Notes: a model not told the origin generated them from the letters alone. A stretch of DNA of 64,000 bases from Nitrosophilus alvini (GCF_015100395.1 NZ_AP022847.1:434001-498000), one strand, 5' to 3'; shown: positions 45,716 to 55,685, counted from the stretch's first letter. Numbers and translations: made by a program.

Positions 45716-46585
45716 ATTTTTGAGTTCATTGTAGATTTTATCGAGAAGAGGGGTTTTGTCTCCTTTTTTGGCTTTTATAATATAACCGAGAATATTTTCA
45801 ATTTCAGCAGGTTTTCTGTTTTCAAAATCGAGTTGCATGGAGCTTTTGGCTTCGTACGGGGACTTTTCGAGGAGTTCCACAGCTCTTTTTTTATCCGCTT
45901 TATCAAGAGGTATACCTTTTTGATTCGCTATTTGGATAATCTCGTCCAAAATCTCTTCAAACTCTTTTTTATTCTCCTTGGCGATCTGGCCGAAACTCTT
46001 TTTGTAGTATGTGGTCAAAGCCGCAGTTGCCGCTATGAAAAGATACTTTTTCCATATCTCTTTGTCTATATCTTTTGTCAGTTTCGTTTTTATACCAGCT
46101 TTTTCGAAAATATCTTTCAGCCATTCGAGTGACTTTATTTCATCGTTTTTGCCGAAAACTGTGTAAGCTCCTTTGCCTTTCAGTGTTATTTCGTCTTTGG
46201 CCGTTTTATTTGATATTATATATATTGCCCCTTTTGCAACATTTGAATCCGGGAAAATATTTTTCAAAATTTCATAAGGCTCCACTCCGTTTAAAAGCGG
46301 AATGATTATCGTATTTTTTGAGACGTTTTTTTCAATATTTTTGGCAGCCTCTTCAAGGGAATAACTTTTAACCGCAAATATCACGGCATCATATATAATG
46401 TTTTCAGGCGGGGTTTTATAGATATTTGCCGGATGACAGCTGTTTTTCTTTCCGTTTTCAATGATTTTTATGCCGTTTTTGAAGTTTTCCGGATGTGGGG
46501 TGATGAAATCAACCTCTGCTATCCGGCCAAGTTTGCTTCCCACATATCCGCCGACTCCTCCTATGCCTACAACGGCAATTTTCAT
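45710..46585 (-). CDS. panE: Ketopantoate reductase-like protein
   Basis: 291 residues. NAD(P)-binding motif VVGIGGVGGYVGSKLG, the PanE signature VKSYSLEEA and LLNGVEP, the catalytic lysine region KEIWKKYLFIAATAA, and a C-terminal helix set. ApbA/PanE makes pantoate for CoA. It overlaps the acyl-CoA ligase by four bases, which together hints at CoA-related metabolism. Paralogues of PanE with other substrates exist, so the reaction is likely, not certain. Confidence 0.85.
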   Translation of the reverse strand: MKIAVVGIGGVGGYVGSKLGRIAEVDFITPHPENFKNGIKIIENGKKNSCHPANIYKTPPENIIYDAVIFAVKSYSLEEAAKNIEKNVSKNTIIIPLLNGVEPYEILKNIFPDSNVAKGAIYIISNKTAKDEITLKGKGAYTVFGKNDEIKSLEWLKDIFEKAGIKTKLTKDIDKEIWKKYLFIAATAALTTYYKKSFGQIAKENKKEFEEILDEIIQIANQKGIPLDKADKKRAVELLEKSPYEAKSSMQLDFENRKPAEIENILGYIIKAKKGDKTPLLDKIYNELKNS

Positions 46586-48144
46586 TGTTCTTCTCTCTCC
46601 TCTTTTTCGATTCTCTCCTTCAAAACTCTTTTGAGAACTTTTCCGGTTGCATTTTTGGGCAGCTCCTGTACGATATGTATCGCTCTTGGTATTTTGAAGT
46701 TGGCAAGGTTTTGTTTCAGGTACTGCTTTATTTCTGTTTCTGAAATCCGGGCATCATCTTCGAGCTCAACATAAGCGACGGGAACCTCTCCATGATTCGG
46801 GTCTTTTTTCCCTATCACTGCTGCTGCTTTTATCTCTGGAAGGCTAGTTAGTACCTCTTCAATCTCTCTTGGATAAATGTTTATACCTTTCGAAATTATG
46901 AGGTCTTTTTTTCTGTCAACTATATAGATAAAACCCTCTTCGTCTATTTTGCCAAGATCACCTGTTTTAAGCCATCCGTTGATGATAGTTTCAGCCGTAG
47001 CTTCGGGACGTTTGAGGTAACCTTGCATAACATTGTCGCCTTTGACGATTATTTCGCCGATTTCACCTGTCGGAACTTCCACCATCTCTTCATCCACTAT
47101 TTTCACTTCCACTCCGGGAATTGCCGGTCCCACAGAGAGCGGTTTTTGTTTGTTCGGAAGATTTACAGCCACTACGGGAGAACATTCGCTAAGTCCGTAG
47201 CCTTCAAGAAGTTTTCCTTTTTTGAACTTCTCTCTGAATCTATTCAGTGTATCCTGCGGCAAAGGAGCGGCACCGCTGACGTAAAATTTCACTTTGTTAA
47301 ACCAATGGAAGTACCAAGGCAGTTTTGCTTTGCTGAGTGCATTGTAAACATCCGGGACACCCGTAAAAATTGTAACTCTTTTCAGTAGGGTCTGTTTTAT
47401 GATGTTTGAAAAAGGCATGATAGAGCGGATAATAACAACGGGACAGGCAAAAAAGAGAGGCAAAAGTACTGTAACTGTGAGTGTAAAAGAGTGAAACATC
47501 GGAAGATAGACGATAAATCTCTCTTTTGGAGTTATATTTAAAAGTTCTTTTATCCCGTAGATATTGGCAAAAATATTTTTGTAGCTCAGCATTGCGCCTT
47601 TTGGTTTGCCTGTTGTACCGGATGTATAGATTATCGTAGCAACATCGTCAATATTGGGCTCATAACTTATTTTCTCATGAGATTCCAGATTTGAAAGTAT
47701 TTCGGCAAAACTTATATTGTTTTCGTCGAGATCTTCAAAATCGCCTTCCCAGATAGTTTTTTTGATGCCTGTTTTTTGCGGCAGGTTTTTTGTCTCTTTT
47801 GCATATTTTGAAGATGAAACCAGTACTTTCGCTTCACAGTCGTTTATTATAAATGCAATTTCCTCTTCTTTCAAAAAGGTGTTTATAGGGACCGGAATTG
47901 CACCAAGTTTTCCGGTTCCCAGAAAAGCTATGACAAATTCCGGAGAGTTTGCGACCACAAGAGCTACCTTGTCGCCTTTTTTGACCCCTATAAACTCCAG
48001 AAATCTTGCAAAAGTATCCACCTTCAGTTTCAGCCTGCTGAAAGTTATCTTTCTCTCATTGTCAAAATATGCGATATTTTTGCCGTACTTTTGGGCATTG
48101 TTTTTCAATACCTCATAAAAGTTTCTATATTTGTATTCAAACAT
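46582..48144 (-). CDS. Acyl-CoA synthetase (AMP-forming ligase, FadD-like)
   Basis: 520 residues, ANL superfamily. A3 motif IIYTSGTTGKPKGAMLS, A5 region GYGLSECSP, A8 motif NGWLKTGDLGKID and A10 lysine at NATGKVLKR. It makes an acyl-AMP and then, most likely, an acyl-CoA. Directly upstream is a FadL-type porin, the pairing of long-chain fatty acid uptake with activation. No beta-oxidation gene is next to it in the window, so lipid scavenging or membrane recycling is as likely as catabolism. Confidence 0.9.
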   Translation of the reverse strand: MFEYKYRNFYEVLKNNAQKYGKNIAYFDNERKITFSRLKLKVDTFARFLEFIGVKKGDKVALVVANSPEFVIAFLGTGKLGAIPVPINTFLKEEEIAFIINDCEAKVLVSSSKYAKETKNLPQKTGIKKTIWEGDFEDLDENNISFAEILSNLESHEKISYEPNIDDVATIIYTSGTTGKPKGAMLSYKNIFANIYGIKELLNITPKERFIVYLPMFHSFTLTVTVLLPLFFACPVVIIRSIMPFSNIIKQTLLKRVTIFTGVPDVYNALSKAKLPWYFHWFNKVKFYVSGAAPLPQDTLNRFREKFKKGKLLEGYGLSECSPVVAVNLPNKQKPLSVGPAIPGVEVKIVDEEMVEVPTGEIGEIIVKGDNVMQGYLKRPEATAETIINGWLKTGDLGKIDEEGFIYIVDRKKDLIISKGINIYPREIEEVLTSLPEIKAAAVIGKKDPNHGEVPVAYVELEDDARISETEIKQYLKQNLANFKIPRAIHIVQELPKNATGKVLKRVLKERIEKEEREEQ

Positions 48145-48145
48145 A

Positions 48146-49390
48146 TCAGAACCTGTAATTTAAAGATATGTTTACAAGATGTGCTCCGCCTTTTGAAAAT
48201 TCTCCCACAATTCCGTTGATATTTGCATCAGCAGCGGTAATAGTTCTTTTCTTTTTGTAATCATACAGATAGGCTGCGCCGAAATCAAACTGTTCATTGA
48301 CTTTATACTGCATTCCTATGGAAGCTATGATGGCGTCTGAATCGGGAAGTTCGAAACCTACATATTTTGCAGGAACAGGAGTTTCGTCATACGCTATCGA
48401 AGCAAATGTGGTTATAGGCAGTGCAGCGTGAAGATGTCTTAGCCCCACTCTTATGGTGCTTGAGTCTTCCCAGTTTTTGGGTTTTGGCTGTCCGAGTATT
48501 GCTTCGGCATACTGATCGTCAAAATTGAAATCAAGCGTTCTGTATCTGCTCCAGAACGTCCTTTCGTATACTACTTCCGCTTTTGTGGTTTCGTCTATAT
48601 CATAGGCGGCAGCAACGGCCAGTGTTGCCGGCAGAGGAACGGAAACATCGGCATTTGTATCGTAGTTGTGTATTCCGCTTAGGCCAATGAGAGCAAGATT
48701 TACATACCCTTTTGCGCTTCCTTTCTCTTTCAGGGTTACGCGTGAGCGGTAGGTGGCAGCGAGGGTTACATTTTGAACCGGTTTTATGGTAAGCGCAAGG
48801 TTATAGCCCAGTTTTATATCGGTATTTCCTTCCAGATCTTCCTGATATAGTCCGTCTCTAACGATTTTTACTTTTCCGTCGCTGTAAATCGCTCTGATAC
48901 CGGCACCAAACGACATAGTATCACTGATTTTATAAGATACGGTTGGATTAAGTTCAAAGACTCTCAGGGTAAACTCTTCTGCGCTCCATTTTTGAATCGT
49001 ATCCGTCCATTTTTTTGAAAGGCCGGCCGGCTCGGTAAAGGAGAGTCCGAATCTCAGATTGCCTTTTGCCGGACTGACGTAATGAAAGTAGGGTAGCAGG
49101 AATTTTTCAGATTTTGATTTTGCATCGGCAGGTGCTCCGGCTACGGTTCCTTTGAACTCGATTTTAGGAAGATAGATAAATGTTACTCCTCCCTCGAATT
49201 TTGCTCCATCACTCATAAAAGACATGTTGGCCGGGTTGAAATAGGATGCATCTGCATCTTCGGCTCCGGCAACGTATGCTGCGCCGAGGGCAATCGATTT
49301 TGTTGATTGTTCCGGTATTTTGTATGCGGCTCCGAAAAGAGATGAAGCACATAGCAGCAGTGCGGCTGAAAGCTGTATCTTTTTCTTCAT
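48146..49390 (-). CDS. FadL-type outer-membrane transport protein
   Basis: 414 residues from the ATG at 49390 (AGGAAAC upstream); the in-frame codon nine residues before has no such signal. A signal peptide precedes the hallmark AAYKIPEQSTKSIALGAAYVAGAEDADASYFNPANMSF, the NPA motif of the FadL family. It has a 14-strand barrel, ending ...NISLNYRF. It takes up hydrophobic compounds such as long-chain fatty acids. One base separates it from the acyl-CoA ligase. Confidence 0.92.
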   Translation of the reverse strand: MKKKIQLSAALLLCASSLFGAAYKIPEQSTKSIALGAAYVAGAEDADASYFNPANMSFMSDGAKFEGGVTFIYLPKIEFKGTVAGAPADAKSKSEKFLLPYFHYVSPAKGNLRFGLSFTEPAGLSKKWTDTIQKWSAEEFTLRVFELNPTVSYKISDTMSFGAGIRAIYSDGKVKIVRDGLYQEDLEGNTDIKLGYNLALTIKPVQNVTLAATYRSRVTLKEKGSAKGYVNLALIGLSGIHNYDTNADVSVPLPATLAVAAAYDIDETTKAEVVYERTFWSRYRTLDFNFDDQYAEAILGQPKPKNWEDSSTIRVGLRHLHAALPITTFASIAYDETPVPAKYVGFELPDSDAIIASIGMQYKVNEQFDFGAAYLYDYKKKRTITAADANINGIVGEFSKGGAHLVNISLNYRF

Positions 49391-49474
49391 TTTGTTTCCT
49401 TTCGCTGGTGTTTTCAAAATTTTATCAAATTTTTATGAAAAACCGTTTGAAAGGAAGAGTACCGTTAAATTTGG

Positions 49475-49480
49475 TATAAT
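49475..49480 (+). promoter_or_regulatory. Extended -10 promoter for ppi-nadE
   Basis: TTTGGTATAAT: TATAAT at 49475-49480 with TG one base before (extended -10), 33 bases before the ATG at 49513. The remainder of the 122-base gap is AT-rich, without other features. Confidence 0.6.
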
Positions 49481-49512
49481 CATACAAAAATGAATAATGG
49501 AGATATAACATA

Positions 49513-50016
49513 ATGTTTAAAAAGAGACTCAAAATATACGACTTGCCGGAAGATGAGATAAAAAAATACCAATGGGCAAAAATCAGGACCGATAAAGGAG
49601 ATATTATAATAAAACTATTTCCGGAAGAGGTACCCAATACCGTTGCTAACTTTGCCCATCTTGCAAAAAGCGGATTTTATGAGGGACTGAATTTCCACAG
49701 GGTTATAAAGGGTTTTATGGCGCAGGGAGGATGTCCCAAAGGAACAGGTACCGGAGGTCCTGGCTGGGCGATACCTTGCGAGACTGAAAAAAATATCCAC
49801 AGACACAAAAGAGGTACCATCTCTATGGCTCATGCCGGAAGAGATACGGGCGGGAGCCAGTTTTTCATCTGTTTTGTAGACTGTCCGCATCTTGACGGTG
49901 TTCATACGGTTTTTGGAGAAATTTCGGAAGATGACGGGGAGAGTTTTATGGTGCTTGATATGATAGACCAGGGCGACAAAATAAAGCATATAGAAATTTT
50001 GGAAAATTTAGAATAA
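49513..50016 (+). CDS. Cyclophilin-type peptidyl-prolyl isomerase
   Basis: 167 residues, without a signal peptide, so cytoplasmic. It has TVANFAHLAKSGFYEGLNFHRVIKGFMAQGG, the catalytic arginine FHRV, GSQFFICF and the C-terminal HTVFGE strand. It catalyses cis-trans isomerisation of X-Pro bonds. The gene precedes nadE by 14 bases. Confidence 0.94.
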   Translation: MFKKRLKIYDLPEDEIKKYQWAKIRTDKGDIIIKLFPEEVPNTVANFAHLAKSGFYEGLNFHRVIKGFMAQGGCPKGTGTGGPGWAIPCETEKNIHRHKRGTISMAHAGRDTGGSQFFICFVDCPHLDGVHTVFGEISEDDGESFMVLDMIDQGDKIKHIEILENLE

Positions 50017-50030
50017 GATGAAGGAAAAAA

Positions 50031-51932
50031 ATGTACGGATTTGTTAGAGTCGCTGCCGTATCACCGAAAGTATATATAGCACAGCCCCAAAAAAACGGTG
50101 AAGAGATATTGAAGGTTTTAAATAAAACCGCAGAGAACGATACTGCTATAGCTCTGTTTCCCGAACTTTGTATCAGCGGATACACTTGCGCGGATCTCTT
50201 TTTTCAGGACAATCTGTTAAAAAGTGTTTACCGCACTCTTGAAGATATTTTGGAATCAAGTGTTTCACTTGAGACTGTTTTTATTGTCGGTGCACCTCTT
50301 TGGCACAAAAACAGGCTTTATAACTGTGCCGTCGTTTGCCAGAAGGGGGATTTCCTTGGAGTAGTTCCCAAAAGTTACATTCCCAATAAAAAAGAGTTTT
50401 ATGAAAAAAGATGGTTTGTCGAAGGCAAAGGTATAAGAGACGAAGAGATAGAGATAAACGGCAAAAAAGTGCCTTTTGGAACGGATCTGCTTTTCAGGAC
50501 ATATGATTTTGATTTTGGTGTTGAAGTGTGTGAGGACTTGTGGACGGTAATTCCGCCAAGTCTCTATCAGGCGGCGTCAGGTGCACTGCTTTTTTTCAAT
50601 CTCTCAGCCAGTAACGACCTTGTTGCAAAGTATGAGTACAGAAGAGAACTTGTAAAAACACAGAGTGCAAGATGTATAGGAGGATATATATACGCTTCGG
50701 CCGGTGTTCATGAGTCGACGACAGATGTTGTCTACGGAGGGCACTGTATCATAGCGGAAAACGGAGCGGTTCTTGCGGAAAACAGAAGATTTGAAAGAGA
50801 AGGGGCCGTTGTTTATGCAGATATAGATGTTGAGAGGCTTAAATTTACAAGAGTTTCCGAAACATCTTTTGCAGACAGCGAAACGAAGAGTTTCAGGATA
50901 GTAAAAACTTACAAAACGAAAACGTTGAAAAATATAGACAGGTTTTTTGATCCTCATCCATTTGTTCCGTCCAATCCCGCCAAAAGAGACGAACGATGCG
51001 AAGAGATATTTGCCATTCAGGCTGCAGGGCTTGCTAAAAGAGTTGAACATACAGGGGTCAAAAAGGTTGTTTTGGGACTCTCTGGCGGTCTAGACTCTAC
51101 ACTGGCCCTTCTTGTATGCAGCGAATGCATGAATATTCTCGGTAGAAGCCAAAAAGATATACTTGCCGTTACGATGCCGGGATTCGGTACTACGTCCAGA
51201 ACACATGAAAATGCAAAGTCCCTTGCCGAAAGCCTCGGTGTAGAACTGAGAGAAATCGATATAACGAAAGCCTGCATGCAGCATTTCGAAGATATAGGTC
51301 ACAACCCACAGGTTCATGATGTTACTTACGAAAATACACAGGCCAGAGAGAGAACTCAGATACTTATGGACCTGGCAAACAAAGAGGGAGGTCTGGTAGT
51401 AGGGACAGGTGATTTGAGTGAAATAGCTCTCGGTTTTTCCACATATGCCGGTGATCATATATCTATGTATAACGTGAACTCCGGTGTACCTAAAACCCTT
51501 GTGAGATATCTTATACACTGGGTTGCTTCAAAAAGCGATGAGAAGACTTCTAAAATCCTTGAAGATATCATAAGTACACCGGTATCGCCGGAGCTTATGC
51601 CAAAAGGTGAAAATGAAGAGATAGTTCAAAAAACCGAAGATATCATAGGTCCGTATGAGCTGCACGACTTCTTTTTATACCATATGGTCAAATACGGGGC
51701 GAATCCGAAAAAGATTCTCTATCTGGCAGTCCGGGCATTTGACGGAATTTATGATAAAGAGACGATAAAAAGCTGGCTTAGGTTATTTGTAAAAAGATTT
51801 TTTGCAAACCAGTTCAAGAGAAGCTGTATGCCGGACGGTCCGAAAGTGGGAACTATCGCTCTGAGTCCGCGTGGAGACTGGAGGATGCCGAGCGATGCGA
51901 AAGCAGATGAGTGGCTCAGGGAGTTGGAGTAG
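50031..51932 (+). CDS. nadE: Glutamine-dependent NAD+ synthetase
   Basis: 633 residues. The N-terminal nitrilase-like glutaminase has the triad E45 (FPELCISGY), K114 (VVPKSYIPN) and C167 (VEVCEDLW). The C-terminal synthetase has the P-loop SGGLDSTLAL (351 on), GTGDLSEIALGFSTY and QRTQIL-like stretch (RERTQILMDLAN). It amidates deamido-NAD with ammonia tunnelled from glutamine. After its stop comes a tandem repeat and then queH. Confidence 0.97.
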   Translation: MYGFVRVAAVSPKVYIAQPQKNGEEILKVLNKTAENDTAIALFPELCISGYTCADLFFQDNLLKSVYRTLEDILESSVSLETVFIVGAPLWHKNRLYNCAVVCQKGDFLGVVPKSYIPNKKEFYEKRWFVEGKGIRDEEIEINGKKVPFGTDLLFRTYDFDFGVEVCEDLWTVIPPSLYQAASGALLFFNLSASNDLVAKYEYRRELVKTQSARCIGGYIYASAGVHESTTDVVYGGHCIIAENGAVLAENRRFEREGAVVYADIDVERLKFTRVSETSFADSETKSFRIVKTYKTKTLKNIDRFFDPHPFVPSNPAKRDERCEEIFAIQAAGLAKRVEHTGVKKVVLGLSGGLDSTLALLVCSECMNILGRSQKDILAVTMPGFGTTSRTHENAKSLAESLGVELREIDITKACMQHFEDIGHNPQVHDVTYENTQARERTQILMDLANKEGGLVVGTGDLSEIALGFSTYAGDHISMYNVNSGVPKTLVRYLIHWVASKSDEKTSKILEDIISTPVSPELMPKGENEEIVQKTEDIIGPYELHDFFLYHMVKYGANPKKILYLAVRAFDGIYDKETIKSWLRLFVKRFFANQFKRSCMPDGPKVGTIALSPRGDWRMPSDAKADEWLRELE

Positions 51933-51940
51933 TTTTAGAA

Positions 51941-52035
51941 AGTGTTAGTGTTAGTGTTAGTGTGGGTGTGAGTCACCAAATACTAATCACCAATCACGAT
52001 TCACGAATCACGAATCACGAATTACGAATTACGAA
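51941..52035 (+). repeat. Composite hexamer/heptamer tandem repeat (locus B)
   Basis: Hexamers GTGTTA (three), GTGTGG and GTGTGA, then GTCACCAAATACTA, followed by heptamers ATCACCA, ATCACGA, TTCACGA, ATCACGA (two) and ATTACGA (two). It ends at the queH ribosome-binding site (AAAAAAGGAG). This is the same two-part structure and orientation, relative to transcription, as at 14664-14742. Confidence 0.85.
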
Positions 52036-52047
52036 AAAAGGAGTTTA

Positions 52048-53163
52048 TTGTTAGTTCATATCTGTTGCAGTGTTGACAGCCATTTTTTTCTTGAGAGACT
52101 CAAAAAAGATTTTCCGGACGAAAAACTTACAGGTTTTTTCTACGATCCAAATATCCACCCTTACAGTGAATACAGATTGAGGCTTCTTGATGTGGAGAGA
52201 AGCTGCAAAAAACTTGGTATTGAACTAATAGAGGGAGAGTACGATTTTGAAAACTGGCTTGAAGCTGTCAGAGGGCTCGAGAATGAGCCCGAAAAAGGCA
52301 AAAGATGCGAGGTCTGTTTTGACAGACGGCTTGAAGTAGCTGCAAAAAAAGCCAAAGAGCTGGGAGAAGAGAAATATACCACAACGCTTCTTGTAAGCCC
52401 TCTGAAGTCTCAGCAGCAGCTGAAAAGTTCGGCAGAAAGAATCGACAGGAAGCTTGGGCTGAAATTTGTTTTTGTGGATTACAGAAGCAGAGGCGGAACG
52501 CAGGAACAGGCCAGGGTCAGCAAAGAAGAGCAGCTTTATAGACAGGACTACTGCGGATGCTTGTTTGGACTTGCAAAACAAAGAGCCGAGCAGGAGCAGA
52601 AAAACCGGTTTTTATATGCGGAGAGTTCGCAGTTACTGGACGAAATGATATCTCCTTTGACAAACAGGATCCTTCCGGCATCTATCGAAGAGAGACTGGC
52701 TCTCTACCGGGAGCGTATCCGGCTCGAAGAAAAAGGCATACCCTATAAAATAATAAAGGAGAAGTTTCTTAACTGGCGAATTTTGAGAGGTTTTGTAAAA
52801 GTATCCAAACAGACTGTTCCTTCATATTTTTTGGCCTATTCCATTATGAAGAGAGAGTATGCAAAAGGAAAAATAGAGTTTGAAGTAGAGGATGTGGGTT
52901 ATATGAACAGAGATGAGGCAAAATTCATTACCATAGAGAAATTCAACAAATTGACCGGAAGCGATTTTAAAGATACAAAAGAGCTTATGCTAAAAGGAGT
53001 TGAATTTGAAAAAGAGGTGGAAGCAAGAAGAGCTGTTGTTTTCGGCGAATATGACCTCTCACCCGTTATAGTGACAGATACGATACCGGATTCAAAAGTG
53101 GAAGTTTTCCTTCAAAGCAAAATATATGTTGACGTTAGAGAAAATTTAGTAACTTTAAGGTAA
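52048..53163 (+). CDS. queH: Epoxyqueuosine reductase QueH (DUF208) with C-terminal extension
   Basis: 371 residues. The QueH core (about 1-190) has HICCSVDS, FFYDPNIHPYSEYRLR, KRCEVCFDRRLE and DYCGCLF, the cysteines that hold an iron-sulphur cluster and a second metal. It carries out the last step of queuosine tRNA modification. Beyond residue 190 there is an extension of about 180 residues, without a motif I recognise. The start is TTG, AAGGAG seven bases upstream, right after a tandem repeat. Confidence 0.9.
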   Translation: MLVHICCSVDSHFFLERLKKDFPDEKLTGFFYDPNIHPYSEYRLRLLDVERSCKKLGIELIEGEYDFENWLEAVRGLENEPEKGKRCEVCFDRRLEVAAKKAKELGEEKYTTTLLVSPLKSQQQLKSSAERIDRKLGLKFVFVDYRSRGGTQEQARVSKEEQLYRQDYCGCLFGLAKQRAEQEQKNRFLYAESSQLLDEMISPLTNRILPASIEERLALYRERIRLEEKGIPYKIIKEKFLNWRILRGFVKVSKQTVPSYFLAYSIMKREYAKGKIEFEVEDVGYMNRDEAKFITIEKFNKLTGSDFKDTKELMLKGVEFEKEVEARRAVVFGEYDLSPVIVTDTIPDSKVEVFLQSKIYVDVRENLVTLR

Positions 53164-53216
53164 AATAGAGCAGTTTTTTATATAGATATCGATGATTAAA
53201 CTTAAAAAGGTTGCAA

Positions 53217-53663
53217 ATGTTGGATGTGGTTGAAATTCAGAATATTCTGCCTCACAGATTCCCTTTTCTTCTGCTTGACAGAGTAACGGATATAAAAGAG
53301 AATGAGTCTATCGAAGCATATAAAAATATTACCATAGCAGAACATGTTTTTCAGGGACACTTCCCAGGACACCCTATATATCCCGGTGTTATGATTATAG
53401 AAGGTATGGCGCAGGCCGGAGGTATCCTCGCATTTAAAAGTATGGGTGCCGATGAGCAGGAGAGCACCAAAGATAAAGTTGTATATTTTATGAGCATAGA
53501 CAAAGCAAAGTTCAGAAATCCGGTCAAACCCGGAGACAAACTTGTCTATAAACTGAAAGTCATTAAACACAAGGGTGCAATCTGGGTTCTTGAGGGCAAG
53601 TCATACGTAGATGACAAACTGGTTGCAGAAGCGGAACTTAAAGCAATGATAGTGGATAAATAA
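53217..53663 (+). CDS. fabZ: 3-hydroxyacyl-ACP dehydratase
   Basis: 148 residues from the ATG at 53217, with AAGG six bases before; a TTG six bases earlier overlaps that signal. [11 protein letters not shown] (catalytic H48) and IEGMAQ (E62) form the active site. It dehydrates beta-hydroxyacyl-ACP in fatty-acid synthesis. It overlaps lpxA by one base, the usual arrangement in Gram-negatives, and heads the envelope and division run lpxA-clpX-mreB-mreC. Confidence 0.96.
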   Translation: MLDVVEIQNILPHRFPFLLLDRVTDIKENESIEAYKNITIAEHVFQGHFPGHPIYPGVMIIEGMAQAGGILAFKSMGADEQESTKDKVVYFMSIDKAKFRNPVKPGDKLVYKLKVIKHKGAIWVLEGKSYVDDKLVAEAELKAMIVDK

Positions 53664-54436
53664 TGAGCAATATTGCAAAAACAGCACTTATAGAAGAAGG
53701 TGCAAAAATAGGGGCGGATGTAAAAGTCGGCCATAATGTTTTTATTTCAAAAGATGCGGTAATAGGCGACGGTACCGTTATAGAGCAAGGTGCCTGCATA
53801 TACGGTAAAACGATAATAGGCCGAAATAATAAGATATACTCCTATGCTGTTATAGGTTCCGAGCCACAGGATTTGAAATACAAAGGCGAAGAGGTAGAAC
53901 TGATTATAGGAGATAACAACATCATAAGAGAGTTTACACTCTTCAATCCCGGCACTGTTGGGGGCGGCGGCAAGACAGTGATAGGAAACAACAATCTTTT
54001 TATGGGGTATGTCCATATAGCGCATGACTGTCAAATAGGGGATTTTTGTATACTGGCAAACGCAGCAACCCTGGCAGGACATGTGGAGCTTGGCAATTTT
54101 GTTGTCATAGGGGGTATGACACCTGTTCATCAGTTTGTTAAAATCGGCGACTATGTTATGGTGGGAGGTGCTTCTGCCGTTGCACAGGATATCCCTCCTT
54201 ATTGTCTCGCGGAAGGGAACCGTGCAAAACTTAAAGGTCTCAATCTCACAGGTCTTAGACGCCATCTGAAAAGAGATGATATAAATGAACTCAAAAAGGC
54301 ATACAAAGAGCTTTTTCAAAGCGGAAAGCCTCTGCAGGAAGCGGCCAAAGATCTTTATGAAAATGCTGGAAACGAACATGTGAAAAAACTCGCTCTTTTT
54401 GTTATACAGACAAAAAGAGGAATACCATTTAGATAA
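53663..54436 (+). CDS. lpxA: UDP-GlcNAc acyltransferase
   Basis: 257 residues of left-handed beta-helix hexapeptide repeats up to about 190, then a C-terminal helical domain. IAHDCQIG and GGMTPVHQFVKIGD fit LpxA. It starts lipid A synthesis. The ATG overlaps the fabZ stop (TAATG). Confidence 0.95.
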   Translation: MSNIAKTALIEEGAKIGADVKVGHNVFISKDAVIGDGTVIEQGACIYGKTIIGRNNKIYSYAVIGSEPQDLKYKGEEVELIIGDNNIIREFTLFNPGTVGGGGKTVIGNNNLFMGYVHIAHDCQIGDFCILANAATLAGHVELGNFVVIGGMTPVHQFVKIGDYVMVGGASAVAQDIPPYCLAEGNRAKLKGLNLTGLRRHLKRDDINELKKAYKELFQSGKPLQEAAKDLYENAGNEHVKKLALFVIQTKRGIPFR

Positions 54437-54451
54437 GATAGAGGAAAATTT

Positions 54452-55675
54452 ATGAATAGAAGATGTAGTTTCTGTAATTCGGTGGAAACAGAAGAAAATC
54501 CGTTGATAGCAGGAAACGGTGTATATATATGCAAAAACTGTGTAATATCCGCCTATAAAATTCTCTTTGGAGACGAAGAGGAGATTGAAGAAGAGGTTCT
54601 TGACAAAACACTGATGACGCCGAAAGAGCTTAAAACCGCTCTGGACGAATATGTCATAGGACAGGAGAGGGCAAAAAAGATATTTGCCGTGGCGGTTTAT
54701 AACCACTTCAAAAGAATTTTTAAACAGAAAAATGTGGAAGAAGACGATACGGAGATAGCAAAATCAAATATTTTGCTTATTGGTCCCACAGGCAGCGGAA
54801 AAACACTGATGGCTCAGACAATGGCCAGGTTTTTGGATGTTCCTCTGGCAATTGCCGATGCTACGAGTCTTACTGAAGCCGGATATGTGGGAGAAGATGT
54901 GGAAAATATCCTTACACGCCTTCTTCAGGCAGCAGGCGGAGATGTAAAAAAAGCTGAGCAGGGGATTGTGTTTATAGATGAAATAGATAAAATATCCAGA
55001 CTTTCAGAAAACAGGTCTATAACAAGAGACGTATCCGGTGAGGGCGTACAGCAGGCACTTTTAAAAATAATAGAAGGAAGCGTTGTCAATATCCCTCCTA
55101 AGGGAGGAAGAAAACATCCGAATCAGGAGTTTGTCCAGATAGACACATCAGGTATACTTTTTATATGCGGAGGAGCATTTGACGGACTGTCGGATATTAT
55201 AAAAAGAAGACTCGGCGGAAACGTTTTGGGCTTTGGGCAGGAGAAGAAAAGCAAAAAAGAGGAAGCCGAACTTCTAAATTATGTAGAACCCGATGATCTG
55301 GTCCAATACGGTCTTATACCTGAACTTATCGGACGTCTGCATATGATTGCCACTCTCAATCAGATAACAAAAGAGGATATGGTAAGAATTCTGACTGAAC
55401 CCAAAAATGCTCTTGTCAAACAGTATAAAAAACTTTTTGCAATTGATGATGTTGAGCTCACTTTCGAGCCTGAAGCCCTTGAAGCTATAGCCGAACTTGC
55501 CATAAAAAGAAAAACTGGGGCAAGAGGGCTTAGAGCCATAATGGAAGAGATAATGGTGGATATTATGTACGAATTGCCCGAGTATAAAGGATATGAAGTT
55601 GTTATTACAAAAGATGTTGTGGAAAAAAGAGTTAAACCTGTATATATAAAAAAGAGCCAAAAAAAGAGTGCATAA
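54452..55675 (+). CDS. clpX: ATP-dependent Clp protease ATP-binding subunit ClpX
   Basis: 407 residues. The N-terminal zinc domain has C5, C8, C27 and C30. The AAA+ module has Walker A GPTGSGKT (111-118), Walker [11 protein letters not shown] and the IGF-type loop, where present, for ClpP. The C-terminal domain has [15 protein letters not shown], the sensor-2 region. It unfolds substrates and feeds them to ClpP. The clpP gene is not in the window. Confidence 0.97.
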   Translation: MNRRCSFCNSVETEENPLIAGNGVYICKNCVISAYKILFGDEEEIEEEVLDKTLMTPKELKTALDEYVIGQERAKKIFAVAVYNHFKRIFKQKNVEEDDTEIAKSNILLIGPTGSGKTLMAQTMARFLDVPLAIADATSLTEAGYVGEDVENILTRLLQAAGGDVKKAEQGIVFIDEIDKISRLSENRSITRDVSGEGVQQALLKIIEGSVVNIPPKGGRKHPNQEFVQIDTSGILFICGGAFDGLSDIIKRRLGGNVLGFGQEKKSKKEEAELLNYVEPDDLVQYGLIPELIGRLHMIATLNQITKEDMVRILTEPKNALVKQYKKLFAIDDVELTFEPEALEAIAELAIKRKTGARGLRAIMEEIMVDIMYELPEYKGYEVVITKDVVEKRVKPVYIKKSQKKSA

Positions 55676-55685
55676 AGGTTAAATA

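Noticed and set aside
47023-48118. Antisense ORFs within the acyl-CoA ligase gene
   Set aside because: Composition like shadow frames (serine/phenylalanine rich), no start signals, no domain.
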